A stretch of 64,000 bases of DNA from Dryococelus australis (Eukaryota; Arthropoda; Insecta; Phasmatodea; Phasmatidae): the NCBI GenBank assembly GCA_029891345.1, contig CM057000.1:125215338-125279337 (forward strand), read 5' to 3'. Position numbers and translations under genes: made by a program. Position 1 is the first letter of the stretch, and each line of letters begins with the position of its first letter. Shown in pieces: positions 47,401 through 57,890 of the stretch. The notes beneath the pieces are model-generated. The model was not told the origin of the DNA, did no database searches, and saw only the letters and a program-made list of their open reading frames with translations.

Positions 47401-48749
47401 AAGGTGCCGATGAAGGTTCGGCGAGTTAGTCGCCGACCATCGAGAATGAACTGCAGCAAATCGATCAGTTCGTCGTCAACCGTCAAGAATGAATTTTAGG
47501 ATATCAACTATCCAGACTGAGTTGCGGCATATCTAATTTTGAGAGAAGCCTCGCGCTACATCTTGACAGACGAGGCCAAATGACTCGCAAAAAGGTTGGA
47601 TGAGACCTGCGGTACTGTTATGAGTATTATTCGAAAATGTTGGCGAACCCGAATGCTTACAAGAAGCTGTTACAAAACATTATGTCCATGAAAACAATAA
47701 GAAACTTTCAACAGCAGCGTGAATCTTATGGGAAAAATACGATAAGTTTATTTGAAAAGAAAGTCTCAGCTCGGGGAGAAAATGGAAAGTACGAGAACGG
47801 AGATCTTAAACGTTTGGATGGCACCGGACGACCGAATTGCGAGTGTGCAACAGCAGCGCAGACAATGTGTGAGCCGCGCAAAATAAAGAGAATCTAAAAC
47901 TGAAGGAATGTTTCTCAACACAGTTTCTTGCTTGGCCGCCAGAATTAATGTCTAAAAAATAACAGGAATGTATTGGGTCCATGCAGCGAATGACTATACA
48001 AGATTTAAAAAAATTTCACAGAAACTGTTATCTGTGTTGCTGATTTAACAAAACCGAGTCATTTTGTAGGAGTCTCACACAAAAACCGTAACCATAATTT
48101 TCAAAAACGTGATCACCAGCTATTGAAAGAATTCTTGAATTTCATATTTATTGTTCTGGTCAATGTCCTGCTGCCCTTAGATACTTTTTTGAGGATCGTG
48201 TAAATGAATGTTGTTTATACTCGGCCAAATATCTCAATAAACCAACTCACTCTCAGTGTTTAACAGGAAAATTCTGTGAATTGTTAACAGTTTTAGGAAT
48301 GGTTAATAAATAGTTGTGACCGCAAATCAGAGAAAAAACTTCAGATATCTGTATCTCCATGTCGTCTTGTAAGCAGATGACATTTGAAATCGACAGTAAA
48401 CACTAGGGAGAACAAGCTAAAAGCTTTATAAATCCTTGCCACTTTCTTCTTACTCCCAGTACATAGGGCCAATTTACAGTTTTAATTCTTACGTAGTCAA
48501 TGTGGAAGGAGAAATATGGTTAGTATCAGAAATAGTATTGGTGTTTTGTTCATGTGCTTCACTTCAAAAAGTTTGAACAAATATGACGACTGCAGTAAAA
48601 AATCCAAGTAGCTCTTTCATGGCATAGTGACACATTTATTCCTTCATAACGAAATTCTGTTCGAAAATTTTCACTCGGCACTTTTCATATACCCACAAAA
48701 AGCAAACAGTCTTTACAACTGATTTGCCATTAAATTTTACATTTTTTTA
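47401..48749. other. Unassigned, with one open stretch
   Basis: Likely continues the D repeat for a short way. At 48140-48313 the plus strand is open for 57 codons and cysteine-rich (CSGQCPAALRYFFEDRVNEC). I cannot place this. It sits next to the Polinton block and may belong to it. An 86-codon frame at 47637-47897 is not recognised either. Confidence 0.35.
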
Positions 48750-49037
48750 TTAACTACTTAGTCTGCAAAGTCTTTGATTACATTTTGATGTTTCATTAAT
48801 TTTTAAAAAATCAATATAGCAGTTTTTTTGTATACTATAAAGAGCCTTTTCGATTTTTTTATCAACAATGGGGCTCAATTTTCCAGTTACTATAGTATTA
48901 TTGTTTATATTAGGTGCTAAAAATTTCGTATGAAAACTGACCAAAGCAATCGATTTTTCACTATGGATGGTATCATAATGAAGCTTCTTCTTTAGAACAG
49001 AGCTGTTGGCAGTTAATGTGAATACTTTATTATCCAT
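48750..49037 (-). CDS. Unassigned Polinton-block frame
   Basis: A 95-codon minus-strand frame directly divergent from the ATPase relic (about 90 bp apart). It contains SIALVSFHTKFLAPNINNN, and then a lysine-rich helix with IEKALYSIQKN. The 'ALVSFHT...NI' segment resembles an N-terminal stretch I associate with a virion-type protein of insect Polinton-like elements, but I would not name it. It is short compared with most virion proteins, so it is probably a fragment. No signal peptide or membrane segment is seen. Confidence 0.35.
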   Translation of the reverse strand: MDNKVFTLTANSSVLKKKLHYDTIHSEKSIALVSFHTKFLAPNINNNTIVTGKLSPIVDKKIEKALYSIQKNCYIDFLKINETSKCNQRLCRLSS

Positions 49038-49124
49038 TTATATAAAAAAAATTATCTTATTTAAATGGCAAAGCAACAGCTAAAGCAGTCTAAAGTTGAA
49101 TGGTGTGTTGGTGACTAATTTCTG

Positions 49125-49706
49125 AAGAACACTCTGAAATTAAAAAGAATGGAGAACTATTACCTGATAATATTAGAGCAATAATAGTTGGGCCAAGCAA
49201 ATGTACAAAAACCAATTTGATGATTAATTTTATTATTAAGCTAGGATGGATAAATTCTAGTAAACTGTATGTTTGCTCAAAAAGTTTAAACCAGTCCAAA
49301 TATATTCAGTTACAAAGTGATATCGATGACACATCCAAAATACTACAAATTATAGAAAAATTACATACTTTTTAAATAATACTATGGAAATGTCTCCTTT
49401 AGACAAATGTGAAGACCGCTCTCTAGTTATATTTGGTGATGTTATTTTAGGAAATCATGACATTATTCGCGATTATTTTACTAGAGAAAGATATGAAAAT
49501 ATAGATGTATTTTGTTTAGCTCAAACTTATAAAAAATACCAAAACAATTGGTAAGATAATACTAATTTCCTCTATATTTTAAACAGACAGGACAACACAA
49601 ACTTAAACCATATTTACAATGAGTTTGTTTACAATAAATTTAAAGATATATTCTCAAAATGCTGGGACAAATATTATGGCTTTATTTTGTTAGATTTGAC
49701 GATGTA
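49125..49706 (+). pseudogene. Packaging ATPase (FtsK/HerA, A32-like) relic
   Basis: The first part carries a Walker A box, VGPSKCTKTNLM (about 49187-49222), and ends at a stop at 49373. After a shift of frame, RSLVIFGDVILGN (about 49417-49455) is the Walker B region, with a glycine where a second acidic residue is usual. The segment IIRDYFTRERYENIDVF follows, then CLAQTY. A TAA at 49552 breaks this frame. The same frame resumes with NFLYILNRQDNTNL and KCWDKYYGFILLDL to about 49690. Such ATPases pump genomes into capsids in Polinton-like viruses. With one frameshift, at least one internal stop and an altered Walker B, it is not functional. No start codon is assignable. Confidence 0.78.
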
Positions 49707-49989
49707 ACGATGTGAAGTACAGAAATAAAATTTAAAACTTTAAATTTGAAATATTTTTGAAAAACATGTAAACATTAAAATGAACATTAAAACAAATGTT
49801 AGAACGATGGTCATTGCATTTTTGTGCTTGAAATTAAAAAAAAATTACACAACAACTGTTTTATTAATCCACGAGTTGTGTGTGTTATCAAAACCTAATC
49901 AATTTACATATATTTTATCACCTTTAGTTTGTAAGACTATTTCGACCAAATATTCATTGGGATAGTCTGTTTACATAATTTCATGTGCA

Positions 49990-50750
49990 TAAAATTACCC
50001 ATTACTTCTTCATAATTTGTAAGTAGGCACACCATAATTTAAAACATTACAAATAGTAAACAATTCTGTTGACCAATTAGCAGTATAACCCTTCTCGAAA
50101 ATTCTCTTCAATTTGCTACATGAACGACATCGCCAACTTTGTATTTAGCTTGCAGTTTTGGTTCAGTAAAAACATATGGCGATATTAAAGTTTTTTCATT
50201 GTTGTATTAACTTCAATTGGCTTCATGCCGATAGTGCTATATTTTGTATTGTGTTATTCTTTCACTAATTCATCTAATATATTGACCTACTTATAATTTC
50301 CATTCAAAGCAAATCTCTTCCAAATGCTATTTTTCATTGTGAAATTAAATCTTTCAACACTTGATTTCAATTTGCTAAAAGAGGAATGATTGATATCATA
50401 TTTTTGCATAAGTTCATTAAATATTTTATTATAAAATTCCGACCCATTATCACTTTGAATATTACCACAGTTTTCTTTTAATTAATATATATTCTAAAGT
50501 AATTACTACATTTTTAGCTGTTTTATCTTTAATATGTACAGCAAATGCAGATTTAAAAAAAACATCAATAGTTCTCATAATATATTTGTATCCATTGTTT
50601 ATATGTGATATTCCTTTCAAATTACCAGTATTCATCTATACAAGATCAATTTGCTATAAATTGTCGATTCCATACGAAATTACTTATATTCTTGGAAAAA
50701 TTCGTCTTGCTGGCTTATATAATTAATTAATTATTCCCTCTCTCGCAATG
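49990..50750 (-). pseudogene. Polinton-type integrase (rve/DDE) relic
   Basis: Minus strand, in order: KPARRIFPR (about 50716-50690), the zinc/HTH-side motif before the catalytic core. Then QIDLV with the first acidic residue, interrupted by stops. Then GYKYIMRTIDVFFKSAFAV, KDKTAKNVV, and the second acidic residue in IQSDNGSEFYN (about 50465-50433). The glutamate region is SVERFNFTMKN. The C-terminal chromo/SH3-like part reads KYKVGDVVHVAN, then in the next frame FEKGYTANWSTELFTI near 50060. In-frame stops (at least four) and frameshifts make it dead. The order and wording are those of Maverick integrases and not of LTR elements such as the copia at 22 kb. Confidence 0.8.
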
Positions 50751-50769
50751 GGAATTTTTTTTTAAATGT

Positions 50770-50900
50770 TGATTTATTAGAATTACATATTGAACATATA
50801 ATTTTCTGAACTAATCGTCCATTTTTTTGTATTTTCAGTTTTAATATAATTATTTTTGCGATCTTCTTACACTTAAAGCACCAAGTGTTCTCCATTAAAT
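50770..50900 (-). pseudogene. Small zinc-ribbon protein relic
   Basis: Minus strand: NTWCFKCKKIAKI (about 50890-50855), then KNGRLVQKIICSICNSNKS (about 50825-50770). Two CxxC pairs separated by a basic 'KNGR' stretch make a zinc ribbon of about 40 residues, similar in pattern to small viral/transposon zinc ribbons of the DUF5679 kind. It lies just upstream of the integrase on the same strand. No start is identifiable. The role is unknown. Confidence 0.5.
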
Positions 50901-51212
50901 AAGAATAAGAAACAATTAATCTTCATACTTTACAAACACACCTATTATAGTCATCAAACCATCATGATATTCAGATATTTTAGTATTTTTTTTATTTTAA
51001 AAGTTAAAATATCACCTATGGCATCAAAAGGCTTACGGTAATCTATTTTTGAGACCACTTAATAACAGTCACAGTATCGACAAGAAAATTGGGATTAACA
51101 CTAATGATTTTATAAACATTACAATCCATCAAAAAAGTAAAGAAAATTTATCATTATCTAAAAGAAAATCATTATTACTTATATTCCACTTTGCAAGCAA
51201 ATAAAATATATG

Positions 51213-51720
51213 TCATTTTTCTTCCTTACATTTTTCAATTTTCAAGTTAACAAGTGTATCACAATAATTCAAAACTGATTGGTTTAAATTTTGTACATCT
51301 ATTTCTTTATTATTGTATCTCGAATCTACTTCCTTTTTTAGTGCCTGCTTTGCATTATTTATTCGTTTTATATAATCAGCAACAGTATTACTGAATTGTA
51401 AATGTATATCTTCTTTTGAAGCATAATAAGCTATTTGTTTATTAAAAAATCTCTTAATGACTGCATCTTTATCGTCTCTAGGATCATCTATATTAACAAT
51501 TATATGCCCTAAAAAAGAAACATAAGATTTTGTATAATCAAAGCAAGTGCTTAGTTTACTTTGTAAACCTGAAACACCCAAATTGCATTGTGAATCTACA
51601 TATGTTTTTAAAGCGTAATAAGAAGCAATAGTTCTGTATTTTATATCAATATCTTTTTTTAAACATAAGCACTATTGTCAAAAAATTCATTTAAAGATTT
51701 TATTAATGCAATGTTTGCAT
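51213..51720 (-). CDS. Unassigned Polinton-block protein, frameshifted
   Basis: The open frame of 122 codons (51581-51213) starts at GVSGLQSKLSTCF and is charged and helical towards its end (IKRINNAKQALKKEVDSR, later LKIEKCKEEK). It is open upstream without a start (KKDIDIKYRTIASYYALK, to about 51655), and a preceding frame (ALIKSLNEFFDN) extends it to about 51710, so a frameshift truncated the original gene. I do not recognise a domain. The same strand and base composition as the integrase suggest it belongs to the Polinton. Confidence 0.4.
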
Positions 51721-52049
51721 GAACAATATGTATCTATTTATTTCCCTACTTCGCCTGTAACTATCACTATCAGTCACGATAAGATAATAATATATACATA
51801 TGCCTGCTCCAGTTATAATGAACGCGAATGGTCGCCCAATGAAAAAATGCTCTCACACTGTGCACATCAGTAAAAAAACTCGCCCTGTCTTAAGGTCAAT
51901 AATGACGAAACTTATGAGGGATGAGCTAGTTTGTGCAAAATTAGCAGATTTTCCCAGTATGCACTAGTGGGTTGACATCACTGGCCAAGCTATCTGTTAG
52001 ACTAACTTTAAAACATATTCAGCCAACAGCACTACATTTTAAATATTGT
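51721..52049. other. Unassigned
   Basis: Base composition rises from AT-rich to balanced near 51800, perhaps marking the edge of the Polinton block. A 55-codon frame at 51800-51967 (opening MPAPVIMNANGRPMKK) is not recognised. Confidence 0.35.
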
Positions 52050-52286
52050 TAAAGGATGTTCACAGTAAAGTGAGCACTTTTGAGGTCCTAGTTACTTTTT
52101 CCTTCCAGTCATTTTTTTAATCCTTTAACCACCTTTTTAGATCAATATTGCAATGTAAGTAATAAACACAATGTGTATACTCCACCTTACTCGGAAGATA
52201 TCATCTAAGGCTAAAATAAAATGTATTGATTATATTCCAAATGAGGGGGCTTTCAAAAGTGCTCACTTGACCATGAACCGTCTGTA
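52050..52286 (+). mobile_element. MITE family A
   Basis: Ends taaaggatgttcacagtaaa and tgaccatgaaccgtctgta. Interior gaggtcctagttactttttc, aagtaataaacacaatgtgt. Complete with scattered changes. Confidence 0.85.
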
Positions 52287-52776
52287 TCAACTTAAAGTAG
52301 TATGAAATATTATATCTAATGCGATTCGCCATGCTTATTAATATTTACAGGTTTAGTTTATAGATAAGATGGTAATGTAGTTTAGCTGGAAATCATACAT
52401 ACATCTATTTACTACACGCCTTATATTTTCATTACACACTTTCTGGAAATTCACAACATTAATTCATTATCTCAGCATATTTTAACGCACACTTATACTC
52501 CTTAAGTAAAAAAGAAAGCCCAAATGCTGAATACATACATTTTGTTGAATCCCATTACACGAGTCTATGTACAAAATGTTCTCAATATTTACGTGAGTTT
52601 TTGTAAGTTTACGTTGTTATGTGAAATTTTCAAACTTTGTGTCTCGGACTATGCAGCGAATGTTTTCCATCCTGTTCGTATACGAGAGACACCAGTCGCG
52701 ACGCCTGTCTGTACTGGACACCCCTCAAGAGAGGATTAGGGAGATCGCGCGCCTAGATAACTGCCTGACACTATAC
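52287..52776. other. Unassigned
   Basis: No gene recognised. Confidence 0.4.
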
Positions 52777-53210
52777 TATAAGCTACTCGCGGTAAAATGA
52801 GCACTTTTGTAAGCACTGCTTAAGATCTACCTGTAAGCACGCTGTGCATTCTTCCGCCTTGTGAAAAATTTGCATTGTCATGGGTCTCATCACTTTAGAC
52901 ATGCGTCGGTTAAATGAAACTGAAATTATTAGAAAAGGGAAATATTTTACAAATTTGCTCATTTCTATACTTCGACGCATAAAAAAAAAAAAAACAACAG
53001 AACGGTAAAGAAATAATTTACATTATCCGGCATGATTACCCGACACTTTTAATTCGACGTTAAGATATGGAACTACTTCCTATCCATCGTTAACAACTTA
53101 ACTGAGCGCATGTCACTAAGGGCGCCCGTTAAAATATATGCAGGTACGGGCAGTGACTTGTAGGAAGAAGTGGATTTAAAAAATGAACACTTTATTGTGA
53201 ACAGCATTTA
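52777..53210 (+). mobile_element. MITE family B
   Basis: Left end tataagctactcgcggtaaa, right end tattgtgaacagcattta. All interior B blocks are present (gcattcttccgccttg, acatgcgtcggtt, ttcgacgcata, ttcgacgttaagatatgg, atatatgcaggtacgg). Confidence 0.85.
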
Positions 53211-53619
53211 CACTCCTTCAGTAACTACGGTAACTGACAAGGCAGGTTAGGTTGCAAAGTATCTGTGTGATTGTAAACGCATTAAAATAGGTACGCGTGC
53301 AACAAAAGGGGAAAACTCGTGATCTGAAATGCAGGAAGTAATTTAGAAAAAAAAAAAAAAAAAAAGTTCTGAAGCGCAGATAGGGAAAACATACACGATA
53401 ACAGTGCGCCTTTGTCTGCAGAAATGGGCAGCCTTAAAAATATCGCAGGTATGAGCTAAAAGTGGTTACACTATAGTCTAAATTTATGTTATTCGTTACT
53501 CTTATTATTCTATTACATGGCAGGGTCTGATCCTTTGTTTCTCTCGTTTCTCCACTCGGTCTTCCGAATGATTCCAAGAATCGTCATTATCACGTTGCTC
53601 AAGCTCGTAGATATATTCC
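53211..53619. other. Unassigned
   Basis: Poly-A run at about 53347-53365. No gene recognised. Confidence 0.4.
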
Positions 53620-53859
53620 TATTGGCTATTCACGGTAAAGTTCGCACTTTTGAAAGCCCTCTCATTTGGAATAATAGTCGAAAAATATATTTTATTTTGG
53701 CCTTAGACGTTAACTTTCTAGTTTGGTGGAATATACACACTGTGTTTATTAATAAAATTGGAATATTTATTTTGAAAGGCGGTTAAAGTATAACAAGTGG
53801 CTGAAAGGAACAAGTACCTAAGGCCTCAAAAGTACTGAGTTTCCTGTGAACAGCCTATA
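53620..53859 (-). mobile_element. MITE family A
   Basis: Starts tattggctattcacggtaaa and ends tcctgtgaacagcctata. Interior read inverted. Its final TA is shared with the start of the C copy that follows at once. Confidence 0.82.
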
Positions 53860-54192
53860 TAGTCCATTCACGGTTACTTATTTCCTGAAGCCCTGCTCTC
53901 AAGTTCTACTTTCAGGAGTCATCCGCCTCATGCAAAGATTAACCAAAGTCTAGAAAATTACACCAAAGGGACGACGACGCACCGCATACGTGCACACTCA
54001 GTGCGGCTCGTAACAGCGAGGTCTTGAGAGCTGATGAGGGTGAAGTGAGGTGAGTATGGAGCAGCTTCGGAATGAAACGGGAGATCCCCGAAAAAAAAAA
54101 ATCGACGGCCAGCGGCATCGTCCGGCACGATTCCTACATGCGATAATAGGACGCTAGCCGCTCAGCCACCGCGACCCCCGTGCACACTCAGT
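53858..54192 (+). mobile_element. MITE family C, left part, carrying a SINE
   Basis: tatagtccattcacggttac, then cctgaagccctgctctcaag and caccaaagggacgacgacgc, is the C start. After the gtgcacactcagt word it is interrupted by a SINE and then replaced by a B copy, so the right half of C is missing. Confidence 0.7.
54003..54178 (-). mobile_element. tRNA-type SINE with target duplication
   Basis: Flanked by a perfect 14-bp duplication, cgtgcacactcagt (53989-54002 and 54179-54192). On the minus strand the head gtcgcggtggctgagcggc has an A box. The B-box region found in the 15.3 kb copy is deleted (about 40 bp). The body gtgccggacgatgccgctgg and tail ctcaagacctcgctgttac follow. The duplication is the mark of LINE-driven retroposition. 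Confidence 0.85.
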
Positions 54193-54193
54193 T

Positions 54194-54622
54194 TAAAGGC
54201 TGTTCACGATAAAGTTGCCATTTTTTAGAATCAACCTTAGAAAAAAGTCACTGCCCCTACCTGCATATATTTTAACGGGCGCAATGAGTGACATGTGTCC
54301 AGTAAAGTTGGTAACGATGGAGGGGAAAACAGTTCCATACATAAGCGTCGAACAAAAGGGCTAGGTAACCATTTGCGATAACTTAAATTGTTTCTCTCAC
54401 TTTCTTAATTTTTTAATTTATCGAAATGTAAAAAACGAGCAGATTTGTACGATATTTATTTTTCTAATAATTTCGCATTTTCACTTGACCGACGCACGAA
54501 TAAAGTGATGAGGGCCCATTCTAATGTTAATTTTACATAAGGCGGAAGAACACACAACCTGTATACAAGTAGATCTTGAGAAGGGCTTTCAAAAGTGCTT
54601 ATTTTACCGTGAACAGCCTATA
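54194..54622 (-). mobile_element. MITE family B
   Basis: Left end taaaggctgttcacgataaa, right end accgtgaacagcctata. The full interior is read inverted (tacctgcatatattttaac, gcgtcgaacaaaa, cttgaccgacgcacgaataaa, ggcggaagaacacacaac). It follows the second SINE target copy immediately. Confidence 0.88.
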
Positions 54623-54699
54623 ATAGTGTTTGCATGAGGACTACCTATTTCTAAGTAGACATTGCCAACACACCTACTTTCTCCACTGTGTGGAATTCA

Positions 54700-55600
54700 C
54701 TTGTCAGTTGACAAGGTCGGTCGAGCTTCAAGCAACTTGTTACCTTCAATCAGGAGAAAGGTAAAAGCTGCAGTGAAATAGCTGAAGTACTTCAAATGAA
54801 GGAAATATAACCGAGAGGTACAGAGATGAGGATCGAATTGGTTTAATTCCCCAATCTGGCCGTCCAAGACAGACAGATAGTCAGGAGTGTGAACAAGAAT
54901 CCCAGGTTAAGTGCTCCGAAATTATCTGCAGAGGCGGACGAACGTAAAGAAGATACATCTTCAGACAATAAGAAATGTTATCAAAAGGGCAGGACTGAAC
55001 GGTCGGGTGGAATTTATTTGTAAAGATGAAGAGTGGTGGCAAAACGAAATATTTGCTGATGAGAGCACATGTAACATCTTTGGTTTAGACGGGAGGGCAA
55101 TGTATTGGTGCAAACCAAATACACATTTGGAAACAAACAATCTCCTACCTACAGTCACGCACGGTGGCGGAAGTATCGTGGTCTGGGGGGGCGGGGGGGG
55201 GGGTGCATGGCGGCCACTGGGGTAGGAGAGCTAGTTTGTGGTGAAGAGAATATGAACAAAACAATATACATGGACAGTCTGAAGAAACATCTCCATTAAA
55301 GTGCCGGGGAGATTAGGACTTATTATGTTCTGTGAAGACAATTATCCCAAACATAATGCCGACGTCTTGTAGCTGCGGTTGATGTACAATTGTCCTTAAG
55401 TGCTCCATCCACCCCCACCCCCCTCCCAATCCACCACACACAGTCACCGGACTTGCATCCAACAGAAAATTTGTGGCACGAACTCAATAGCAGAGTCCGG
55501 TCTACAACAACATCAAAAGAAACCCTTAAAATGCGACTTACAGGCGAATGTGTTGATTCTCGGTGGACTATTTGAAAAAATTGATTCTCCGTATACTTAA
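54700..55600 (+). pseudogene. Tc1-like transposase pseudogene
   Basis: A worn DDE transposase of Tc1/mariner type. N-terminal helix-turn-helix traces (RDEDRIGLIPQSGRPRQT near 54822-54875) precede NPRLSAPKLSAE in one frame. The next frame (open 54911-55225) holds IKRAGLNGRVEF and the first aspartate in NEIFADESTCNIFG (55058), then HGGGSIVVWG. There a long G tract (about 55186-55203) wrecks the frame. The second aspartate lies in EDNYPKHNADVL (55337), and the final glutamate in QSPDLHPTENLWHEL (55465). The three catalytic residues survive individually, but several frameshifts and stops divide them. No terminal inverted repeats were found around it. It starts about 80 bp after a B copy, probably by chance. 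Confidence 0.85.
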
Positions 55601-56149
55601 TCGCCTTCTTAAGGTCATAATGCGTAAAGGCCATCCTACTAAATATTAAAATTAATTTCATTATAAGAATTACGTTGTTTTAATTATTCGTTATCTGTCC
55701 CAATACTTTACTGAAACAAAACATATGGCCTACTTTATTTTGTTAATTACGTTGATTATTTGCAAGTTTATTTTGAATACACGGTTTGATTTTTTAGACG
55801 TTCAGCACTATTGACTGTAATAATATTTTTCAAATATAACGTTTCTGTTAACACTAAGTAAACCAAACTATGTAAATAATACTGAATGTACCAATATTTT
55901 TTGTATGTAACCACTGTCCCAATATTTTTGTGTGTATAACCACTGTCCCAATATTTATTTGACATGAAGAATGTGTAGGCTTTCAATATATTTTACTTAA
56001 TAGCCTGCATAGCCTATTACATTAACAGTTTATGGCTGTATTTATGGCAACACGAACTGTTACCCACAGCTCCATCCACGTGCAAAATAAAAAAAACAGA
56101 ACACCAACCAGCGCCTACTCCAATGGTTGGTGGCATATTTTGTATATTC
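55601..56149. other. Unassigned
   Basis: AT-rich. A short repeated word (aaccactgtcccaatattt) occurs twice near 55909 and 55937. No gene recognised. Confidence 0.4.
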
Positions 56150-56313
56150 CCTAAGAAACTGTTCGTTTTTCCGGGATGAAAAGTACCCTATGTGCTAACA
56201 CAGAATATAATCTACCCCTGTACCAAATTTCATCCAAATCCATGCGGTCATTATAACGTGATTGAGTAACAAACAAACAAACATTCGCATTTATAATATT
56301 ACTAAGATTCTCT
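56150..56313 (+). mobile_element. RTE-type LINE or SINE 3' end
   Basis: tttttccgggatgaaaagta, ataatctacccctgtaccaa, atttcatccaaatcc, gattgagtaacaaacaaac and ttcgcatttataatattac are the hallmark 3' sequence of RTE-type retroposons common in arthropods. No open frame. It ends with ctaagatt and no long poly-A. Confidence 0.75.
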
Positions 56314-56476
56314 ACTAACAAACACCTAGAACAATATTCTAGTTCCATGTACGACATAGCTACTGACTAAAGTAGAAACATGAATAAGTATATAATTTCC
56401 CAATTATATTTTGATTCACTGTAGCTACTACACGCTGTTTTTTCCTTCGTAGCATGGAGAACCCACACCACATGTC

Positions 56477-56738
56477 TGTAGGCTGTTCACGGTAAAATGA
56501 GCACTTTTGAAAGCCCTGCTTAAGATATACTTGTATACACGTTGTGTGTTCTTCCGCCTTATATAAAATTAACATTGCCATTGCGACGTTAATATATGGA
56601 ACTACTTTCCCCAGCAACGATACCAATTTTACTGGACACATGCCACTCAGTGCGCCCATTAAAATATATGCACGTAGGAGCAGTGACTTTTTCTAAAGTT
56701 GCTTTCAAAAGTGCTCACATTATTGTGAACAGCCTTTA
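56477..56738 (+). mobile_element. MITE family B with internal deletion
   Basis: Left end tgtaggctgttcacggtaaa, right end tattgtgaacagccttta. The segment between attaacattgcca and gcgacgttaata (about 170 bp in other copies, including the tgcgtcgg and cgatgcat blocks) is missing. Confidence 0.85.
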
Positions 56739-57255
56739 TCGGCAGGCATGACTTTCCTGCTACCTTCTACACCACCAAAAAGAAATTGTGCCGAACAGGT
56801 TGCAGTTCTTGAAACTTCGCACCTGTTGTCGAAGAAAGCCTGCACACATCTGTTCAAGGCATTTACTCAGCGTACTTGTTGGCTGCAGTCTACACTGGCT
56901 TTCAATTACTTTGTGTCCAAGCTTTTATGCCATATCGTGGGTTTTCTGCGACTTCCGATAGTGTTGCAATGGCGTACGTCATTATGTGTAGCAAGTTGAC
57001 CACTTTTATTTTGCTTCATTCAATTCCTGCAATATCGGCCATTAAGATCAATCCCGAGATCACTTGTGTTGAAGTTGGAATACTGTTACAAATTGACGTC
57101 AGGGGTTAGAGGCTGAAACCCAGAGTAAGAAGAATTGTGCCCCAGACGTGGTGGCACTTGTTCGAACTGCGAATAGGCGGAAACAACCGTGTCCCGAAGG
57201 CCTAAAAGTATCGTGTCAATGCACACTACATGGCCACAGGGTAGTGTATTGGTTT
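56739..57255. other. Unassigned
   Basis: No gene recognised. An 83-codon and a 77-codon frame overlap here without similarity I can see. Confidence 0.4.
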
Positions 57256-57689
57256 CACAGCATGGGTAAGTTACTTTTAAAATTTAACTTAAGTGTAAGT
57301 TAACGTGTCAAAAATTTAGTTAGTGCCTGGAAAAAGTAACTGGTTAAAAGGTGAAAAAAGTAACTAAGTTAAGTTAAAAGTTAGTGTCTCAAAAAAAGTA
57401 ACTTTTTAAAAGTTAGCAAACAATTTTTTTTTCTGTTGGAGGTATGTGATATTTTTTATTGAATGAAAGGGGAGGAGTCCTCTATATTATTTTAAATGTT
57501 AAGAAATGCTGTTTACTTCTGTACCTACAAATTATACTGTTTAATTCACATTGACTCCGTACATTTGTCAACCACTTCACGTCGGATGATAGCTTGTAAC
57601 ATATACAGATTTCAAAAGTTTTACAGATAAATGTATTCAATTTTTAACATATTTAAAATTCCACAACAAAAAGCATTTTCTAAACCACG

Positions 57690-57890
57690 TTTAACATTCA
57701 CTGCCAATAAAAATTTTATTGCTGAAATCGTTTATTGAGTTGAGCAGCAGTTGCATTTCAAAATTATCATCATTTTAACTTTCCTCTTCTTTCTCCCCAA
57801 ATATTCCCAGCAATACTAAATAAATAACCTCTGAACTGAGGCTGAAGATGGTACCGCTGTATTGTATTTAATGTACAATTTTTTCCAATG
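57690..57890 (-). pseudogene. hAT transposase C-terminal (dimerisation) relic
   Basis: Minus strand: KKLYIKYNTAVPSSASVQRL (about 57887-57828), then after a small insertion shifting the frame, LFSIAGNIWGERRGKL (about 57820-57775). A further shift leads to DNFEMQLLLNSINDF near 57765-57720. 'YNT..PSSA.V.RLFS.AG.I...RR..L' is the signature of the hAT dimerisation domain at the C-terminus. The catalytic DDE core upstream is not legible and part of that space is occupied by the F insertion. This assigns element J to hAT. It cannot be active. Confidence 0.75.

Larger units (their letters stand above)
48750..51720. mobile_element. Polinton/Maverick (adintovirus-like) remnant
   Basis: A markedly AT-rich block holding, in order, an unassigned minus-strand frame, a packaging ATPase (plus), an integrase (minus), a zinc ribbon (minus) and a second unassigned minus-strand frame. 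This gene content and the compact, two-strand layout fit Polinton/Maverick elements, which are virus-like DNA transposons. All recognised genes carry frameshifts or stops. No protein-primed DNA polymerase B, major capsid protein or terminal inverted repeats were found, so it is a partial, long-dead copy. The edges are approximate. Confidence 0.72.

Noticed and set aside
51800-51967. A 55-codon plus-strand frame beside the Polinton block
   Set aside because: No domain, no neighbour on that strand, and too short to support without a homologue.
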